Shown in pieces: positions 52,559 through 62,939 of a stretch of 64,000 nucleotides of DNA. Position numbers and translations under genes: made by a program. The first letter of the stretch is position 1. Every line of letters starts with the position of its first letter. Source of the DNA: Catelliglobosispora koreensis DSM 44566 (lineage in GTDB: Bacteria > Actinomycetota > Actinomycetes > Mycobacteriales > Micromonosporaceae); NCBI RefSeq assembly GCF_000379685.1, contig NZ_KB903250.1, positions 62,624-126,623 on the forward strand, in the 5' to 3' direction. The notes under the pieces are model-generated. The model had not been told where the DNA came from, made no database searches, and worked only from the letters and a program-made list of their open reading frames with translations.

Positions 52559-54390
52559 TCACCTCCGTTCTGGTCGCCAACCGGGGCGAGATCGCGCGCC
52601 GGATCTTCCGCACGGCACATGACGCGGGTTTGCGGACCGTCGCGGTTCATTCTGATGTGGACACCCATCAGCGATATGCCGATCTGGCCGTTCACCTCAA
52701 GGGCACGTCCCCGGCCGAGACTTACCTCAACCAGGAACGTGTCATTGAGGCCGCCAAGTCGGCTGGCGCCAATGCCATCCACCCCGGTTACGGATTCCTG
52801 TCCGAGAACGCCGACTTCGCCAAGGCGGTGCAAGACGCCGGCCTGATCTGGATCGGCCCGCCGCCGCAAGCCATCGAGGCGATGGCGTCAAAGGTGCAGG
52901 CGCGCGAACTGGCGGTTCGTCTAGGGATTCCAGTGCTCGAAGGAACGGACCGCTATCCGTTGCTGGTCAAGGCTTCCGCTGGCGGTGGCGGCCGGGGCAT
53001 GCGGATCGTGCGCTCGCCCGAAGAACTCGGCGAAGCGCTGACCCTTGCCAAGGCCGAAGCACTAAACGCCTTTGGCGACGCGACTGTCTTCTGTGAGCCG
53101 TATATCGAAGACGCGCACCACATCGAAGTGCAGGTCCTGGCTGACGCTCACGGGACGGTGTGGGCGCTGGGCGAGCGGGAATGCTCCATTCAGCGGCGGC
53201 ACCAGAAAGTCATCGAGGAGTCGCCATCGCCGTTGCTGCAGCGCTTTCCCGGGTTGCGGGACAAGCTGTTCGAGGCGGCCCGCGAGGCGGCTCGCGCGGT
53301 GGGATATGTCAGTACGGGGACGGTCGAGTTCCTCGTACCAGCTGATGGGTCTGGGTTTTATTTTCTGGAAATGAACACGCGGTTGCAGGTGGAGCATCCC
53401 GTCACCGAAGCGGCGACCGGTCTCGACTTGGTGGCTCTGCAGTTCGATATCGCTAATGGGCTCGCCCTGCCGTCTGAACCTCCGGCGCCCCAGGGCCATG
53501 CGATTGAGGCCCGCCTGTATGCCGAGGACGCCTCGTTCACCCCGCAAGCCGGTCCGTTGCATCGCTTTGAGGTCATCGGTCCCGTGCGCGTCGACAGTGG
53601 TTACGACAGCGGCGACGTCGTCTCGACTCACTACGACGCGATGCTGGCCAAGGTAATCAGCCATGCCCCAACGCGTACAGCCGCTGCGGCCAAGCTGGCC
53701 GGTGCGCTAGAGCGAGCGATCCTGCACGGCCCGTCCACCAACCGCGGCCTGCTCGTGAGCGTCCTGCGCGATCCCGTGTTCCTCGACGGGCGAGCACACA
53801 CGTCTTTCCTTGAGCAGCAACAGTTCCCGGCAACGGCAAACGTGAAGCACGCGGCCCTCGCCGCTGCCCTGTCCAGGCCGGCCGGGTTCCGCAACGTGGT
53901 GTCGCAGCCGATCACTCACGCCTATCTCGGCCCGGATGGCGCACAGATAGACGTCGTCTTCCAGCTCAACCGGGGCGTCCTGGACACGGACGGCATCGAG
54001 TTGATCAGTGCGGACCGCGACGAAGTCATTCTCGCTGTGAACCACGTCCAGCACCGGTACCGCATAAGCACTTATGGCGATGTAGTTTTCGTTGACAGCG
54101 CTCAAGGTTCGGTGACGCTGCGCAAGGTGCCCAAGTTCACCGAGCCTACCGAGACACAAGCACCCGGAACGCTTAGCGCGCCCATGCCCGGAACCGTGAC
54201 GGAAGTTCTGGTCAGCGAAGGCGACAAAGTCCAAGCGGGACAACCGTTGCTGCGCCTTGAGGCCATGAAGATGCAGCACAGCGTGACCGCCCCGGCAGCG
54301 GGGACCGTCACCCAGCTGACCGTCCAAGCTGGACAGCAGATCGACGCAGGAACCCCGCTGATCGTCATCACCGAGGAGGAGCAACCGTGA
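52555..54390 (+). CDS. Acyl-CoA carboxylase, biotin carboxylase/BCCP (alpha) subunit
   Basis: A 611-residue subunit. The biotin carboxylase N-terminus reads LVANRGEIARRIFRTAHDAG; the ATP-grasp loop is KASAGGGGRGMRIV; GERECSIQRRHQKVIEESP is the catalytic loop. The C-terminal biotinyl domain carries EAMKMQH with Lys572 as the biotin site. It carboxylates biotin with ATP and bicarbonate and works with the beta subunit encoded just before it. Overlaps of 4 bp at both ends. Confidence 0.96.
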   Translation: MITSVLVANRGEIARRIFRTAHDAGLRTVAVHSDVDTHQRYADLAVHLKGTSPAETYLNQERVIEAAKSAGANAIHPGYGFLSENADFAKAVQDAGLIWIGPPPQAIEAMASKVQARELAVRLGIPVLEGTDRYPLLVKASAGGGGRGMRIVRSPEELGEALTLAKAEALNAFGDATVFCEPYIEDAHHIEVQVLADAHGTVWALGERECSIQRRHQKVIEESPSPLLQRFPGLRDKLFEAAREAARAVGYVSTGTVEFLVPADGSGFYFLEMNTRLQVEHPVTEAATGLDLVALQFDIANGLALPSEPPAPQGHAIEARLYAEDASFTPQAGPLHRFEVIGPVRVDSGYDSGDVVSTHYDAMLAKVISHAPTRTAAAAKLAGALERAILHGPSTNRGLLVSVLRDPVFLDGRAHTSFLEQQQFPATANVKHAALAAALSRPAGFRNVVSQPITHAYLGPDGAQIDVVFQLNRGVLDTDGIELISADRDEVILAVNHVQHRYRISTYGDVVFVDSAQGSVTLRKVPKFTEPTETQAPGTLSAPMPGTVTEVLVSEGDKVQAGQPLLRLEAMKMQHSVTAPAAGTVTQLTVQAGQQIDAGTPLIVITEEEQP

Positions 54391-55544
54391 ATTTCGCCGA
54401 AACCGATGAGCAGAAAGAGTTACGCAAAGCCGTCAAGGCGCTGGCCGAAAGTTACGGCCGCGACTACATGCGCGCGGAAGCTAAGGCGGGCAAGCACGCT
54501 GACGCCTTGTGGCGCGAAGCGGGGCGGCTCGGTTTCCTCGGCGTGAACCTCCCGGAGGAGTTCGGCGGCGGTGGGGCCGGGATCTACGAACTGTCGCTGG
54601 TGCTTGAAGAGCTCAGCGCGGCGGGCTGCCCGTTGCTGATGATGGTGGTCTCGCCCGCTATCTGTGGCACCATCATCGCCCGCTATGGCACACGTGAGCA
54701 GCAGGAGCAGTGGCTGCCAAGCATCGCCGACGGCTCGAAGATCATGGCGTTCGCCATCACCGAGCCGGACGCCGGGTCCAACTCGCACCAAATCACGACC
54801 ACAGGACAAGCCGATCCCGAAGGCGGCTACATTCTCAACGGCCGCAAGGTTTTCATCTCCGGCGTCGACAACGCTGACGCCATCATGGTCGTCGGGCGGA
54901 CCTCCTCTGCCGAGGGCTACCTGCGCCCGGCGTTGTTCATCGTGCCCACGGACGCGCCCGGCTTGCAGTGGCAGCCGATCGAGATGGAACTCAACGCCAC
55001 CGAACGGCAGTTCATGGTGTTCCTTGATGACGTGAAACTGCCCGCGGACGCCATCGTCGGCGGCGAAGACGCCAACCTGGCCCAGCTTTTCGCCGGGCTC
55101 AACCCGGAACGCATCATGGTCGCGGCGCTGTCGATCGGGATCGGCCGTTATGCGCTCGCCCGCGCGACGTCCTACATGAAGGAGCGCACCGTTTGGGGCA
55201 CGCCGATTGGCGCGCACCAAGGACTGGCGCATCCCTTGGCGGCCGCCGCGATCGAGATTGAGCTCGCGCGGCTGATGATGCAGAAGGCCGCTTGGCTCGT
55301 CGACAGCGGCGACGACCGCGCAGCGGGAGAAGCCGCGAACATGGCCAAGTACGCCGCCGCGGAAGCTTCCGTCAAAGCCGTGGACCAGTCCGTGCACAGC
55401 CTCGGCGGCAACGGCCTAACCGTCGAATATGGACTGGGCAGCCTCATCAACGTCGCTCGTGTCAGCCGGATCGCGCCCGTGAGCCGGGAGATGATCCTGA
55501 ACTTCGTGGCACAGCAAACGCTTGGGCTGCCTAGATCCTACTGA
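54387..55544 (+). CDS. Acyl-CoA dehydrogenase
   Basis: A 385-residue FAD enzyme. The flavin/substrate blocks AFAITEPDAGSNSHQITTTG and the C-terminal QSVHSLGGNGLTVEYGLGS are typical. It oxidises an acyl-CoA to the 2-enoyl-CoA, the step just before carboxylation in leucine or citronellyl-CoA breakdown (AtuD or LiuA position). It starts inside the carboxylase stop (4-bp overlap), and is the last gene of the operon; its 3' end overlaps the next TetR gene by 14 bp. Confidence 0.94.
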   Translation: MNFAETDEQKELRKAVKALAESYGRDYMRAEAKAGKHADALWREAGRLGFLGVNLPEEFGGGGAGIYELSLVLEELSAAGCPLLMMVVSPAICGTIIARYGTREQQEQWLPSIADGSKIMAFAITEPDAGSNSHQITTTGQADPEGGYILNGRKVFISGVDNADAIMVVGRTSSAEGYLRPALFIVPTDAPGLQWQPIEMELNATERQFMVFLDDVKLPADAIVGGEDANLAQLFAGLNPERIMVAALSIGIGRYALARATSYMKERTVWGTPIGAHQGLAHPLAAAAIEIELARLMMQKAAWLVDSGDDRAAGEAANMAKYAAAEASVKAVDQSVHSLGGNGLTVEYGLGSLINVARVSRIAPVSREMILNFVAQQTLGLPRSY

Positions 55545-56070
55545 CCGAGGTCATCGCGGCGAACTGGTCGAGCAGCCAGGTGACCAGTTCGTCGCGTTCG
55601 CAGTGCGGATGCTGTAGCCACGCCAGCGTCGCCCCCTCCACGACCGCGATCCAGCACCGTACCGTGAGCGTCAGCCATGGGTCTGGCGCGTCATTCGTGA
55701 TCATCGCCAAAGCGCGTTCCCGCACGCCGTCGATCAGGGCTGCCGTGTCTGACGTGCTGACCACGGAACCACTGCGCAACAACGCGCAGTAGGCCGGGGC
55801 GTAGTCGCTGGCGAAGTCCACGAACGCGGTCACCGCCGCCTTAAGGTCCCCGGTCCAGCGACCGCGCAACTCCTCGGTCGCCCGTTCCAGTGCCGCGACG
55901 TGAATGGCTGCCGTGCTCGGAAAGTACCGGTACACCAACGGTCGGGACACGTTGGCGTGCTCAGCGATGTCATCGATCGACACCTGCTCAGGTGGCTTCT
56001 GGGCGAACAGGGTCAACGCCACCTCGATGAGGTGGCGCTTACGTAACTCCGGGGCCATTCGTCTAGCCAT
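55531..56070 (-). CDS. TetR-family regulator
   Basis: A 179-residue TetR protein: basic N-terminus MARRMAPELRKRHLIEVALT, HTH ISIDDIAEHA-like segment (SIDDIAEHANVSRPLVYRYF) and a helical C-terminal domain. It follows an alpha/beta hydrolase gene with an 8-bp overlap, so the pair is one transcript. It is convergent with the acyl-CoA operon. Targets are not evident. Confidence 0.92.
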   Translation of the reverse strand: MARRMAPELRKRHLIEVALTLFAQKPPEQVSIDDIAEHANVSRPLVYRYFPSTAAIHVAALERATEELRGRWTGDLKAAVTAFVDFASDYAPAYCALLRSGSVVSTSDTAALIDGVRERALAMITNDAPDPWLTLTVRCWIAVVEGATLAWLQHPHCERDELVTWLLDQFAAMTSVSRI

Positions 56071-56851
56071 GCGCGAACTCCCTGACCTTCTGTGCGACGT
56101 AGGCGGGCTGCGTCAGGGGCAGCCAGTGACCCTCGGCGATCCGGTGCACGCTCGCCCCGCGTACGTGCTGGACTTGCTCTTTCACGAAGCGATCACGGGT
56201 CGGAATGAGCACCTGCACCCGCGCGTCCACGGTGGACGGTCGCGGGCGCGCGAGACGAGCCAACATGCCAGCCCGGTAGAGCTTGAGCCCGTAGCGCACA
56301 TCCTGATGATCAACGCGGTGCCCGATCATCCGGTGCAACAGGCCCGTCCGCGACAACAGCTCGGCCGCACCCCGAACCTGAAACATCAGCAGGTACGCCG
56401 AGGAAAGCACCTGACCGAGCAATAGCCCCCACTGCCTGGGCTGGCGGGCGAGCGAGCGCACCCAGTCCCCCGCGTGGTCGAGGTCTGGCCCGGAAATGGT
56501 GGTAAACGAAGCGACCCGGAGCCCCAGCCGCAAGGCATACCAAGCCTGGATCGAGCCCCAGTCGTGGGCGAGCAGATGCACCGGCTGAGCCGAGACCGCC
56601 TTAGCGACCGCGATCAGGTCTTTGCCGAGCCGCTCCAGCCGGTAGGCGGCCGTCTGGTTAGGACGGTCTGATTCCCCCGCCCCGCGAACGTCATAGACCA
56701 CGACACGGAAGTCCTCGCTCAGATCCGTGGCGATGGCATCCCAGAGCCGGGAATTGTCTGGAAACCCATGCACGCAAAGGACAACCGGGCTATCTGACCG
56801 CCCACTTTCCCGGATGGCCAGCTCCACCCCATCTTCCATGACTAGGCGCAT
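56063..56851 (-). CDS. Alpha/beta hydrolase
   Basis: A 262-residue alpha/beta hydrolase. CVHGFPDNSRLWDAIA supplies the oxyanion HG motif, LLAHDWGSIQAW has Asp as nucleophile in the place typical of epoxide hydrolases and haloalkane dehalogenases (HDWG), and the C-terminal EGHWLPLTQP gives the catalytic His. An epoxide hydrolase-like activity is likely. ATG 56851 has TAATAT 5 nt upstream; the longer upstream frame overlaps the peptidase gene. Confidence 0.92.
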   Translation of the reverse strand: MRLVMEDGVELAIRESGRSDSPVVLCVHGFPDNSRLWDAIATDLSEDFRVVVYDVRGAGESDRPNQTAAYRLERLGKDLIAVAKAVSAQPVHLLAHDWGSIQAWYALRLGLRVASFTTISGPDLDHAGDWVRSLARQPRQWGLLLGQVLSSAYLLMFQVRGAAELLSRTGLLHRMIGHRVDHQDVRYGLKLYRAGMLARLARPRPSTVDARVQVLIPTRDRFVKEQVQHVRGASVHRIAEGHWLPLTQPAYVAQKVREFAHG

Positions 56852-56914
56852 GGGCCATATTAGAATTTCTGTCAGCAACGCGCCATAGGCTCCGGGATCT
56901 GGCACGATGACGGG

Positions 56915-59089
56915 GTGTCGAAGAGGACGATGATGTCGGTGGCCGCGCTCGTTGGGCTGGCCTTGATCGGTGCATGGGTGGTGCTGTCGGTGCTTCCGCC
57001 GTCGGCGCGAGGCGCGGACACCCCTGCGCAGGAGTTCAGCGCGGCACGGGCTTTCACCCACGTGCGGCAGGTCAGCCAAGCGACGCACGTGGCTGGCAGC
57101 CCAGCGAACGATACCGTTCGCGAATACCTGGTCACGACTCTGCGCGGGCTCGGGCTCGATCCGCAAATCCAAGACACCGTTGGGGTTTCGCGCTCCGATG
57201 ACGAGGTCGCCGCCGCCCGCGTGCGCAATGTCGTCGCGGTGATCCCGGGGCAGGACTCAACCGGCCGCGTTTTCCTCGTCGCGCACTACGACTCTGTCCA
57301 AACCGGACCGGGTGCCAACGACGATGGCGCCGGGGTGTCCACGATTCTCGAAACAGTCCGGGCGCTAAAGCTTGGGCCCGCTCCCCGCAACGACGTCGTG
57401 CTCGTGCTCACGGACGCTGAAGAAGCCTGCCTTTGCGGCGCCGAGGCTTTCGTGGCGCAGCATCCGCTCGCCCGCGACGGTGGCGTCGTGCTCAACGTCG
57501 AAGCCCGGGGCAGCAGCGGCCCGGCCATCATGTTCGAGACGTCGGCCGGAAACGCAGGAGTCGTTGGCGTGTATGGAAAGCACGCACCCCACCCGGTCGG
57601 CACGAGCTTCGCCGTCGAGGTCTATCGCATCCTGCCCAACGACACCGACTTCAGCCCGTTCCGCGACAGCTCACGGTTCACGGGGCTCAACACCGCCTAT
57701 ATCGACGGGCAGGCGGCCTATCACAAGGCACAGGACACCGCTGACCGCATGGATCAGCGGAGCCTGCAGCACCACGGCGACAACTTGCTCGCCCTGACCC
57801 GATCCTTTGGTTCCGGGGATCTCACTGATCTGCGCGCCCCGAGCGGTCCCGACGCCACTTACTTCCCGGCGCTGGGAGTGCTCATCACGTACCCCGATAT
57901 TTTGGTGTGGCCGTTGGCTATTCTCGCCGTGCTGGCTGTCGCCGCGTTCGCCTGGTGGTCTGTCCGCGGTGGACAGAGCACCGTCAAGAACATCGTGATC
58001 AGCAGTGCGCTCACCGCCTTGCCCATCATCGTGACCGTCGCCGCGGCCCAGCTTTACTGGACCATCCTCACCTGGCTAAGACCCGGATTTACCAACATGA
58101 TCGACCCCTGGTGGCCGGTTTGGTTCCGGTGGTCGGTGGTCGCGCTGGTTTTGATAATCCTGATCAGCGGGTACGCCGTGATAAGCCGAAGGTTCGGAAA
58201 GGTAAGTGCGAGCATCGGCGGTCTCGTCTGGCTAGCCCTGTTCGGCATGCTCATGGCGGCCACCGTGCCGGGTGGCTCCTATCTGACCGCGTTGCCCGCG
58301 CTGGCCGGAGGCCTTGCTGGACTGGCCGGTCACATCGCCGCCCGGTTCGCGGCCGGGGTGATCGCCGTCGTGATCCTGGCGCCCACCGTGACGTTGTTCT
58401 TCCCCGCCCTCGGGCTCGCGACGGCTGCCGCGCCCGCCTTGTTCGCGATCCTGCTCGGGCTCGCCCTGTTGCCGATGCTGGAAGAACTGCCACCGGTGCC
58501 GTGGGCCCTGCGTTCACTGGTGCTGGCTGTCGTGGTGCTGACCACGGCTGGTTTGGTGCTCAATCCGTTTGACGCACGGCGCCCGATGCCGAGTCAGCTC
58601 ATGTATGCCGTGGACACCGACAGCAACAGCGCGGTCTGGGCCACGACCGAAGCGAGCCCAGGGGCGTACACCAAGCAGTTCGTGTCCAAAGAAGACAGCG
58701 CCGCCGCCTTCCCCGCTTTGCACGCGAAGTGGACCGGCCCGGCCGCTGTGGCCACGTTGCCTCCGGCTCAGGTGACCCGGGCCGGAAAGACCGTCACCAT
58801 CATCCCGCAGCGCCAGGTGCGGCTGATCCACATCACGGTCGAGGGCGGCACCATCGAATCCGCTGGCGGACAGTCCGTTAACGCCACCTCGCTGCTTTTC
58901 CACGCCCCACCGGCTAGTGGTCTCGAGTTGACGCTCTCGACCACCGCCGCCGTCAAGATCCGGGTCGCTGACGGCAGCGATGGCCTGGAGTCCTTGCCAG
59001 GATTCAAGCCGCGCCCACCGGACGTGGACGCGGCTGGATCGCACGCTAGCGATCTGGTCTTGGTTTCCAAGACCTATGAGCTCAAATAA
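56915..59089 (+). CDS. M28-family membrane metallopeptidase
   Basis: A 724-residue protein. A signal anchor (about 6-28) precedes an extracytoplasmic M28 aminopeptidase domain with metal ligands in VAHYDSVQTGPGANDDGAG (His124, Asp126, Asp136/137) and DAEEACLCGAEAF (Glu169/170). Residues about 320-560 form eight or so membrane segments, followed by a soluble C-terminal domain. The layout recalls Fxna/ERMP1-type peptidases. GTG 56915 has CACGAT 6 nt upstream. Substrate unknown, probably peptides at the cell surface. Confidence 0.9.
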   Translation: MSKRTMMSVAALVGLALIGAWVVLSVLPPSARGADTPAQEFSAARAFTHVRQVSQATHVAGSPANDTVREYLVTTLRGLGLDPQIQDTVGVSRSDDEVAAARVRNVVAVIPGQDSTGRVFLVAHYDSVQTGPGANDDGAGVSTILETVRALKLGPAPRNDVVLVLTDAEEACLCGAEAFVAQHPLARDGGVVLNVEARGSSGPAIMFETSAGNAGVVGVYGKHAPHPVGTSFAVEVYRILPNDTDFSPFRDSSRFTGLNTAYIDGQAAYHKAQDTADRMDQRSLQHHGDNLLALTRSFGSGDLTDLRAPSGPDATYFPALGVLITYPDILVWPLAILAVLAVAAFAWWSVRGGQSTVKNIVISSALTALPIIVTVAAAQLYWTILTWLRPGFTNMIDPWWPVWFRWSVVALVLIILISGYAVISRRFGKVSASIGGLVWLALFGMLMAATVPGGSYLTALPALAGGLAGLAGHIAARFAAGVIAVVILAPTVTLFFPALGLATAAAPALFAILLGLALLPMLEELPPVPWALRSLVLAVVVLTTAGLVLNPFDARRPMPSQLMYAVDTDSNSAVWATTEASPGAYTKQFVSKEDSAAAFPALHAKWTGPAAVATLPPAQVTRAGKTVTIIPQRQVRLIHITVEGGTIESAGGQSVNATSLLFHAPPASGLELTLSTTAAVKIRVADGSDGLESLPGFKPRPPDVDAAGSHASDLVLVSKTYELK

Positions 59090-59836
59090 CTAGAACTTCG
59101 CCGGCCCGCCAATCTGGGCGAACTCCGTGCCGTCCCAGGCGTACTCACGATCCTGTTTGATAGTGGGAGTTCCGTCTGTCGTCACGTCGTTGGCCACCTT
59201 GGCTATGAACGACTTTCCGTCCTTGCCCGCCCTGATGCCGTGGATGTACTGGATCTCGCCAATCTTGTCCGAGACGGTGATCGCCGGGCCGAGCAAGGTC
59301 GGCCGGCCTGTCTCGTCGACGTCATAGCCGAGCACCCGCGTCACACCAGATTGCGTGTTGCTTTGGCACCACAGCAAAACGACCGCTTCCTGCTCGCCGT
59401 CGCCGTCGAGGTCCACGGCGACAACCTCTTGCAGGGTGCCGGATAGCTCAACGACACCGGAAGGACAGGACTCGTTCCACTTGCCCCACGACGGCACCGG
59501 CACGGGCTGGCGAAGGAACATGTCCTTGGTGATCGGCTCCCTATTGACGGTCGGCGCCGGTGTTTCGGAGGGCAAAGCCGATGCTGGAGCTGACGGCACA
59601 ACCGTTGACGGGGCCGCTGTCGCCGCGGGAGGGCCCTGGTTGCCGAGGCTTAGAGCCGCATAAGCGCCGACGGGCATAGCGGCCACTAGCGCGCCCACGA
59701 TGCTCAGCATGATGGTGTGTCTGCGCACCCGGTGCGCCGCCGTAACCTTGACCGTCTTGGCACTCGCGACCTTGACCGCGACCGCCTGCTCAAACTCGCC
59801 AAAGGCCGTGCTGATCGGGTTCTCTTCGTAGTTCAT
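59090..59836 (-). CDS. Membrane-anchored FG-GAP-like protein, sigma-factor partner candidate
   Basis: A 248-residue protein: cytoplasmic N-terminus of about 40 residues, one membrane segment (about 42-64), a Pro/Ala/Ser-rich spacer, then an outside domain with VVAVDLDGDGEQEAVVLL, an FG-GAP/EF-hand-like calcium loop. It directly follows the ECF sigma gene (1-bp gap) and has AAAGGA 7 nt before ATG 59836, the ribosome site lying inside the sigma gene end. The topology suits a sensor or anti-sigma role, but no zinc anti-sigma motif is present. Confidence 0.8.
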   Translation of the reverse strand: MNYEENPISTAFGEFEQAVAVKVASAKTVKVTAAHRVRRHTIMLSIVGALVAAMPVGAYAALSLGNQGPPAATAAPSTVVPSAPASALPSETPAPTVNREPITKDMFLRQPVPVPSWGKWNESCPSGVVELSGTLQEVVAVDLDGDGEQEAVVLLWCQSNTQSGVTRVLGYDVDETGRPTLLGPAITVSDKIGEIQYIHGIRAGKDGKSFIAKVANDVTTDGTPTIKQDREYAWDGTEFAQIGGPAKF

Positions 59837-59837
59837 G

Positions 59838-60314
59838 TCAGTTTCCTTTCTGGTTGAGCGTGAGCTGGCTGGTGATGGCTGCCCGTGCGGCAGTGAGCGC
59901 GTCCTGAACCGTTGTCAGGTCAACGTCTTGCTCTTGAGCAATCTGCGCCGGGGAAAGCCGGGCCAGGTAATGCAGGATGACGAACTGTCGTTGCCTGGGC
60001 GGCAAAGCCTTGAGAGCGTTGGCGAGAGACGATTCGCTCGGCCGATCCGGCAGCTTCCTCAAGCGGTCCGCCGCCAGGCGCCAGCCTTCGCGGCGCACCC
60101 ACGCCGTGGGCTCGTCTCGCTTGCTCAGCTTGCGCCAGCGCATCGCCGCGCGCGTAAGTGCTTCCTGCGCAACAGTTTCTGCCGCGTCAAGGTCTCCCAG
60201 ATAAGCGTAAAGCTGAACCACCAGCCCACGCACATTCGCGGTATAGAACTCTTCGAACCCTTGCTCGCCACGCACCACGAAGGCGCTCATTGGCAGCACC
60301 ACATCGGTTGTCAT
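59838..60314 (-). CDS. ECF-type RNA polymerase sigma factor (SigE-like actinobacterial group)
   Basis: About 158 residues. Region 2 is seen as FEEFYTANVRGLVVQLYAYL and DAAETVAQEALTRA; region 4 as ALPPRQRQFVILHYLARLSP with AQIAQEQDVDLTTVQDAL. It steers RNA polymerase to a small regulon. ATG 60314 is preferred; ATG 60290 and a start at 60350 are in frame. The next gene, coding for a membrane protein, is probably its partner. Confidence 0.9.
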   Translation of the reverse strand: MTTDVVLPMSAFVVRGEQGFEEFYTANVRGLVVQLYAYLGDLDAAETVAQEALTRAAMRWRKLSKRDEPTAWVRREGWRLAADRLRKLPDRPSESSLANALKALPPRQRQFVILHYLARLSPAQIAQEQDVDLTTVQDALTAARAAITSQLTLNQKGN

Positions 60315-60350
60315 GCCCGCAACACGCGGCGCCCGCGCGCCGGGTTGCAC

Positions 60351-61013
60351 TTAATTTTTGAAGCGCACCGTGTGCAGTGGAAGGGCGTGCATGGCGGTGC
60401 CGTCGAAGCAGTAGGACACGAGTTCAGCCGCGGAGAACACCGTCTCTCCGTGAACGTCATCGCGGTGCTCGTCGCAATAGGCGATCAGACCCGGCACCTC
60501 AACGGGTGCGGCGAAGTGCAGGACGTTGATGTACCACTCGTCCCTGACCCACTGCTCGAAAATATCTACTGTGGACAAAGCGGCACCAAGCTGACTGTAA
60601 AGCCGGGCAAGCGCGTCGCCATGCGGATGCACGAAGGCCGCGACACCGCGCGAATGCGGGCTGACCATGCTGACCGTTGCCCGGATGGGCGGGATTCCTT
60701 GTGCCGCAACGTCTAGCGCGGCGGAGTAGGCGGCGACGGCGGGATCGTTGGGCAGCGGACCGCCCCGGTACACCTCAAGGGCCTTGAGCGAAGCGTGCAG
60801 CAGCGAAGGGCCGTGTGCCCAGTGACCCCGGCCGGCCGCGATGTTGATTTGCTGAGCGAGCCCTGAGAGGCGGGAGAGCATGGGTCCATCGGGCCGCATC
60901 ACCATGGATATGCCCCAGCGTCCCCGCTTGGCATGGGGTGGTTCTTCGAGCTCTAGGTCTCCGGCGAGCAACGCTGCCCGGCCCTTTTCAAGGATCTCGT
61001 CGTGCCGGCTCAT
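60351..61013 (-). CDS. Possible 2H phosphoesterase (LigT-like) protein
   Basis: A 220-residue soluble protein. Two spaced H-x-S/T motifs, LLHASLKAL near residue 74 and ALPLHTVRF near the C-terminus, match the pattern of 2H phosphoesterases and 2'-5' RNA ligases, with a strand-rich region between. I cannot confirm the fold, so function is tentative. ATG 61013 has CATTAT 6 nt upstream. It lies 36 bp before the sigma gene in the same direction. Confidence 0.65.
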   Translation of the reverse strand: MSRHDEILEKGRAALLAGDLELEEPPHAKRGRWGISMVMRPDGPMLSRLSGLAQQINIAAGRGHWAHGPSLLHASLKALEVYRGGPLPNDPAVAAYSAALDVAAQGIPPIRATVSMVSPHSRGVAAFVHPHGDALARLYSQLGAALSTVDIFEQWVRDEWYINVLHFAAPVEVPGLIAYCDEHRDDVHGETVFSAAELVSYCFDGTAMHALPLHTVRFKN

Positions 61014-61093
61014 CCCGGGATAATGCCATGATCCGTGACCATGGTGGGGTGCTGCCTCTTGACCAAGTTGCCGAACGTCATAACGATGGCCTG

Positions 61094-61554
61094 GTGCCAT
61101 CCCCCATCGAGCTCACGATCACCGCAAATCGGCAAGACCTAAAGAAAACGGCCTACTTCCTGAGCGGCAAGCAGCGCTCCTTGGCGCATGTCAAAGGGCT
61201 TGCCTGGGCAGGAGGCGTTTTCCTGGCGTTCTTTGCCGAGCAGTGGATTGTGCTCGGACTGTGCGCCCTGGTGATGTTGTCGAACTTCATCACCCCGTCA
61301 GTGCGCCTATGGCTGCACTTACGTGGCGTGCCTGAATGGGCTTATGCCCCAGTATCTTTCAGCCTTGACGACAGTGGCGTGTTTGTCATGACGCCTCAGC
61401 ACGGCCGCCAGCTGAGCTGGCAAGCCGTCTCAAAAGTCACCCTCACCGACGATGACTGGATTTTCGCTGCCGCCGGGCAGCCACCTGTGGTGCTGCACCG
61501 GCGGCAACTATCCAAAGACGATGAAGCGGCGATCCGCGCCATGGCGGAGCACCA

Positions 61555-61564
<10 letters not shown>
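61094..61564 (+). CDS. YcxB-like membrane protein
   Basis: About 156 residues. An N-terminal strand region (SPIELTITANRQDLKKTAYF), two closely spaced membrane segments (about 33-70) and a C-terminal domain with ISLDDSG-like VSFSLDDSGVFVMTPQHGRQ and LSWQAVSKVTL are typical of YcxB-like proteins. Function unknown. GTG 61094 (AACGAT 6 nt upstream) matches the family start; ATG 61028 would add 22 residues. The 3' end overlaps citrate synthase by 10 bp. Confidence 0.75.
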
Positions 61565-62838
<1,274 letters not shown>

Positions 62839-62939
62839 GCTTCTCTCTCCGCCGATCTTCATACAGTCGTCGAGCCCCAGCGTACGGCGCGGCCACAATC
62901 AGGGGTGCGGCATCCCATAATTGCCGTGACTTACCCCAC

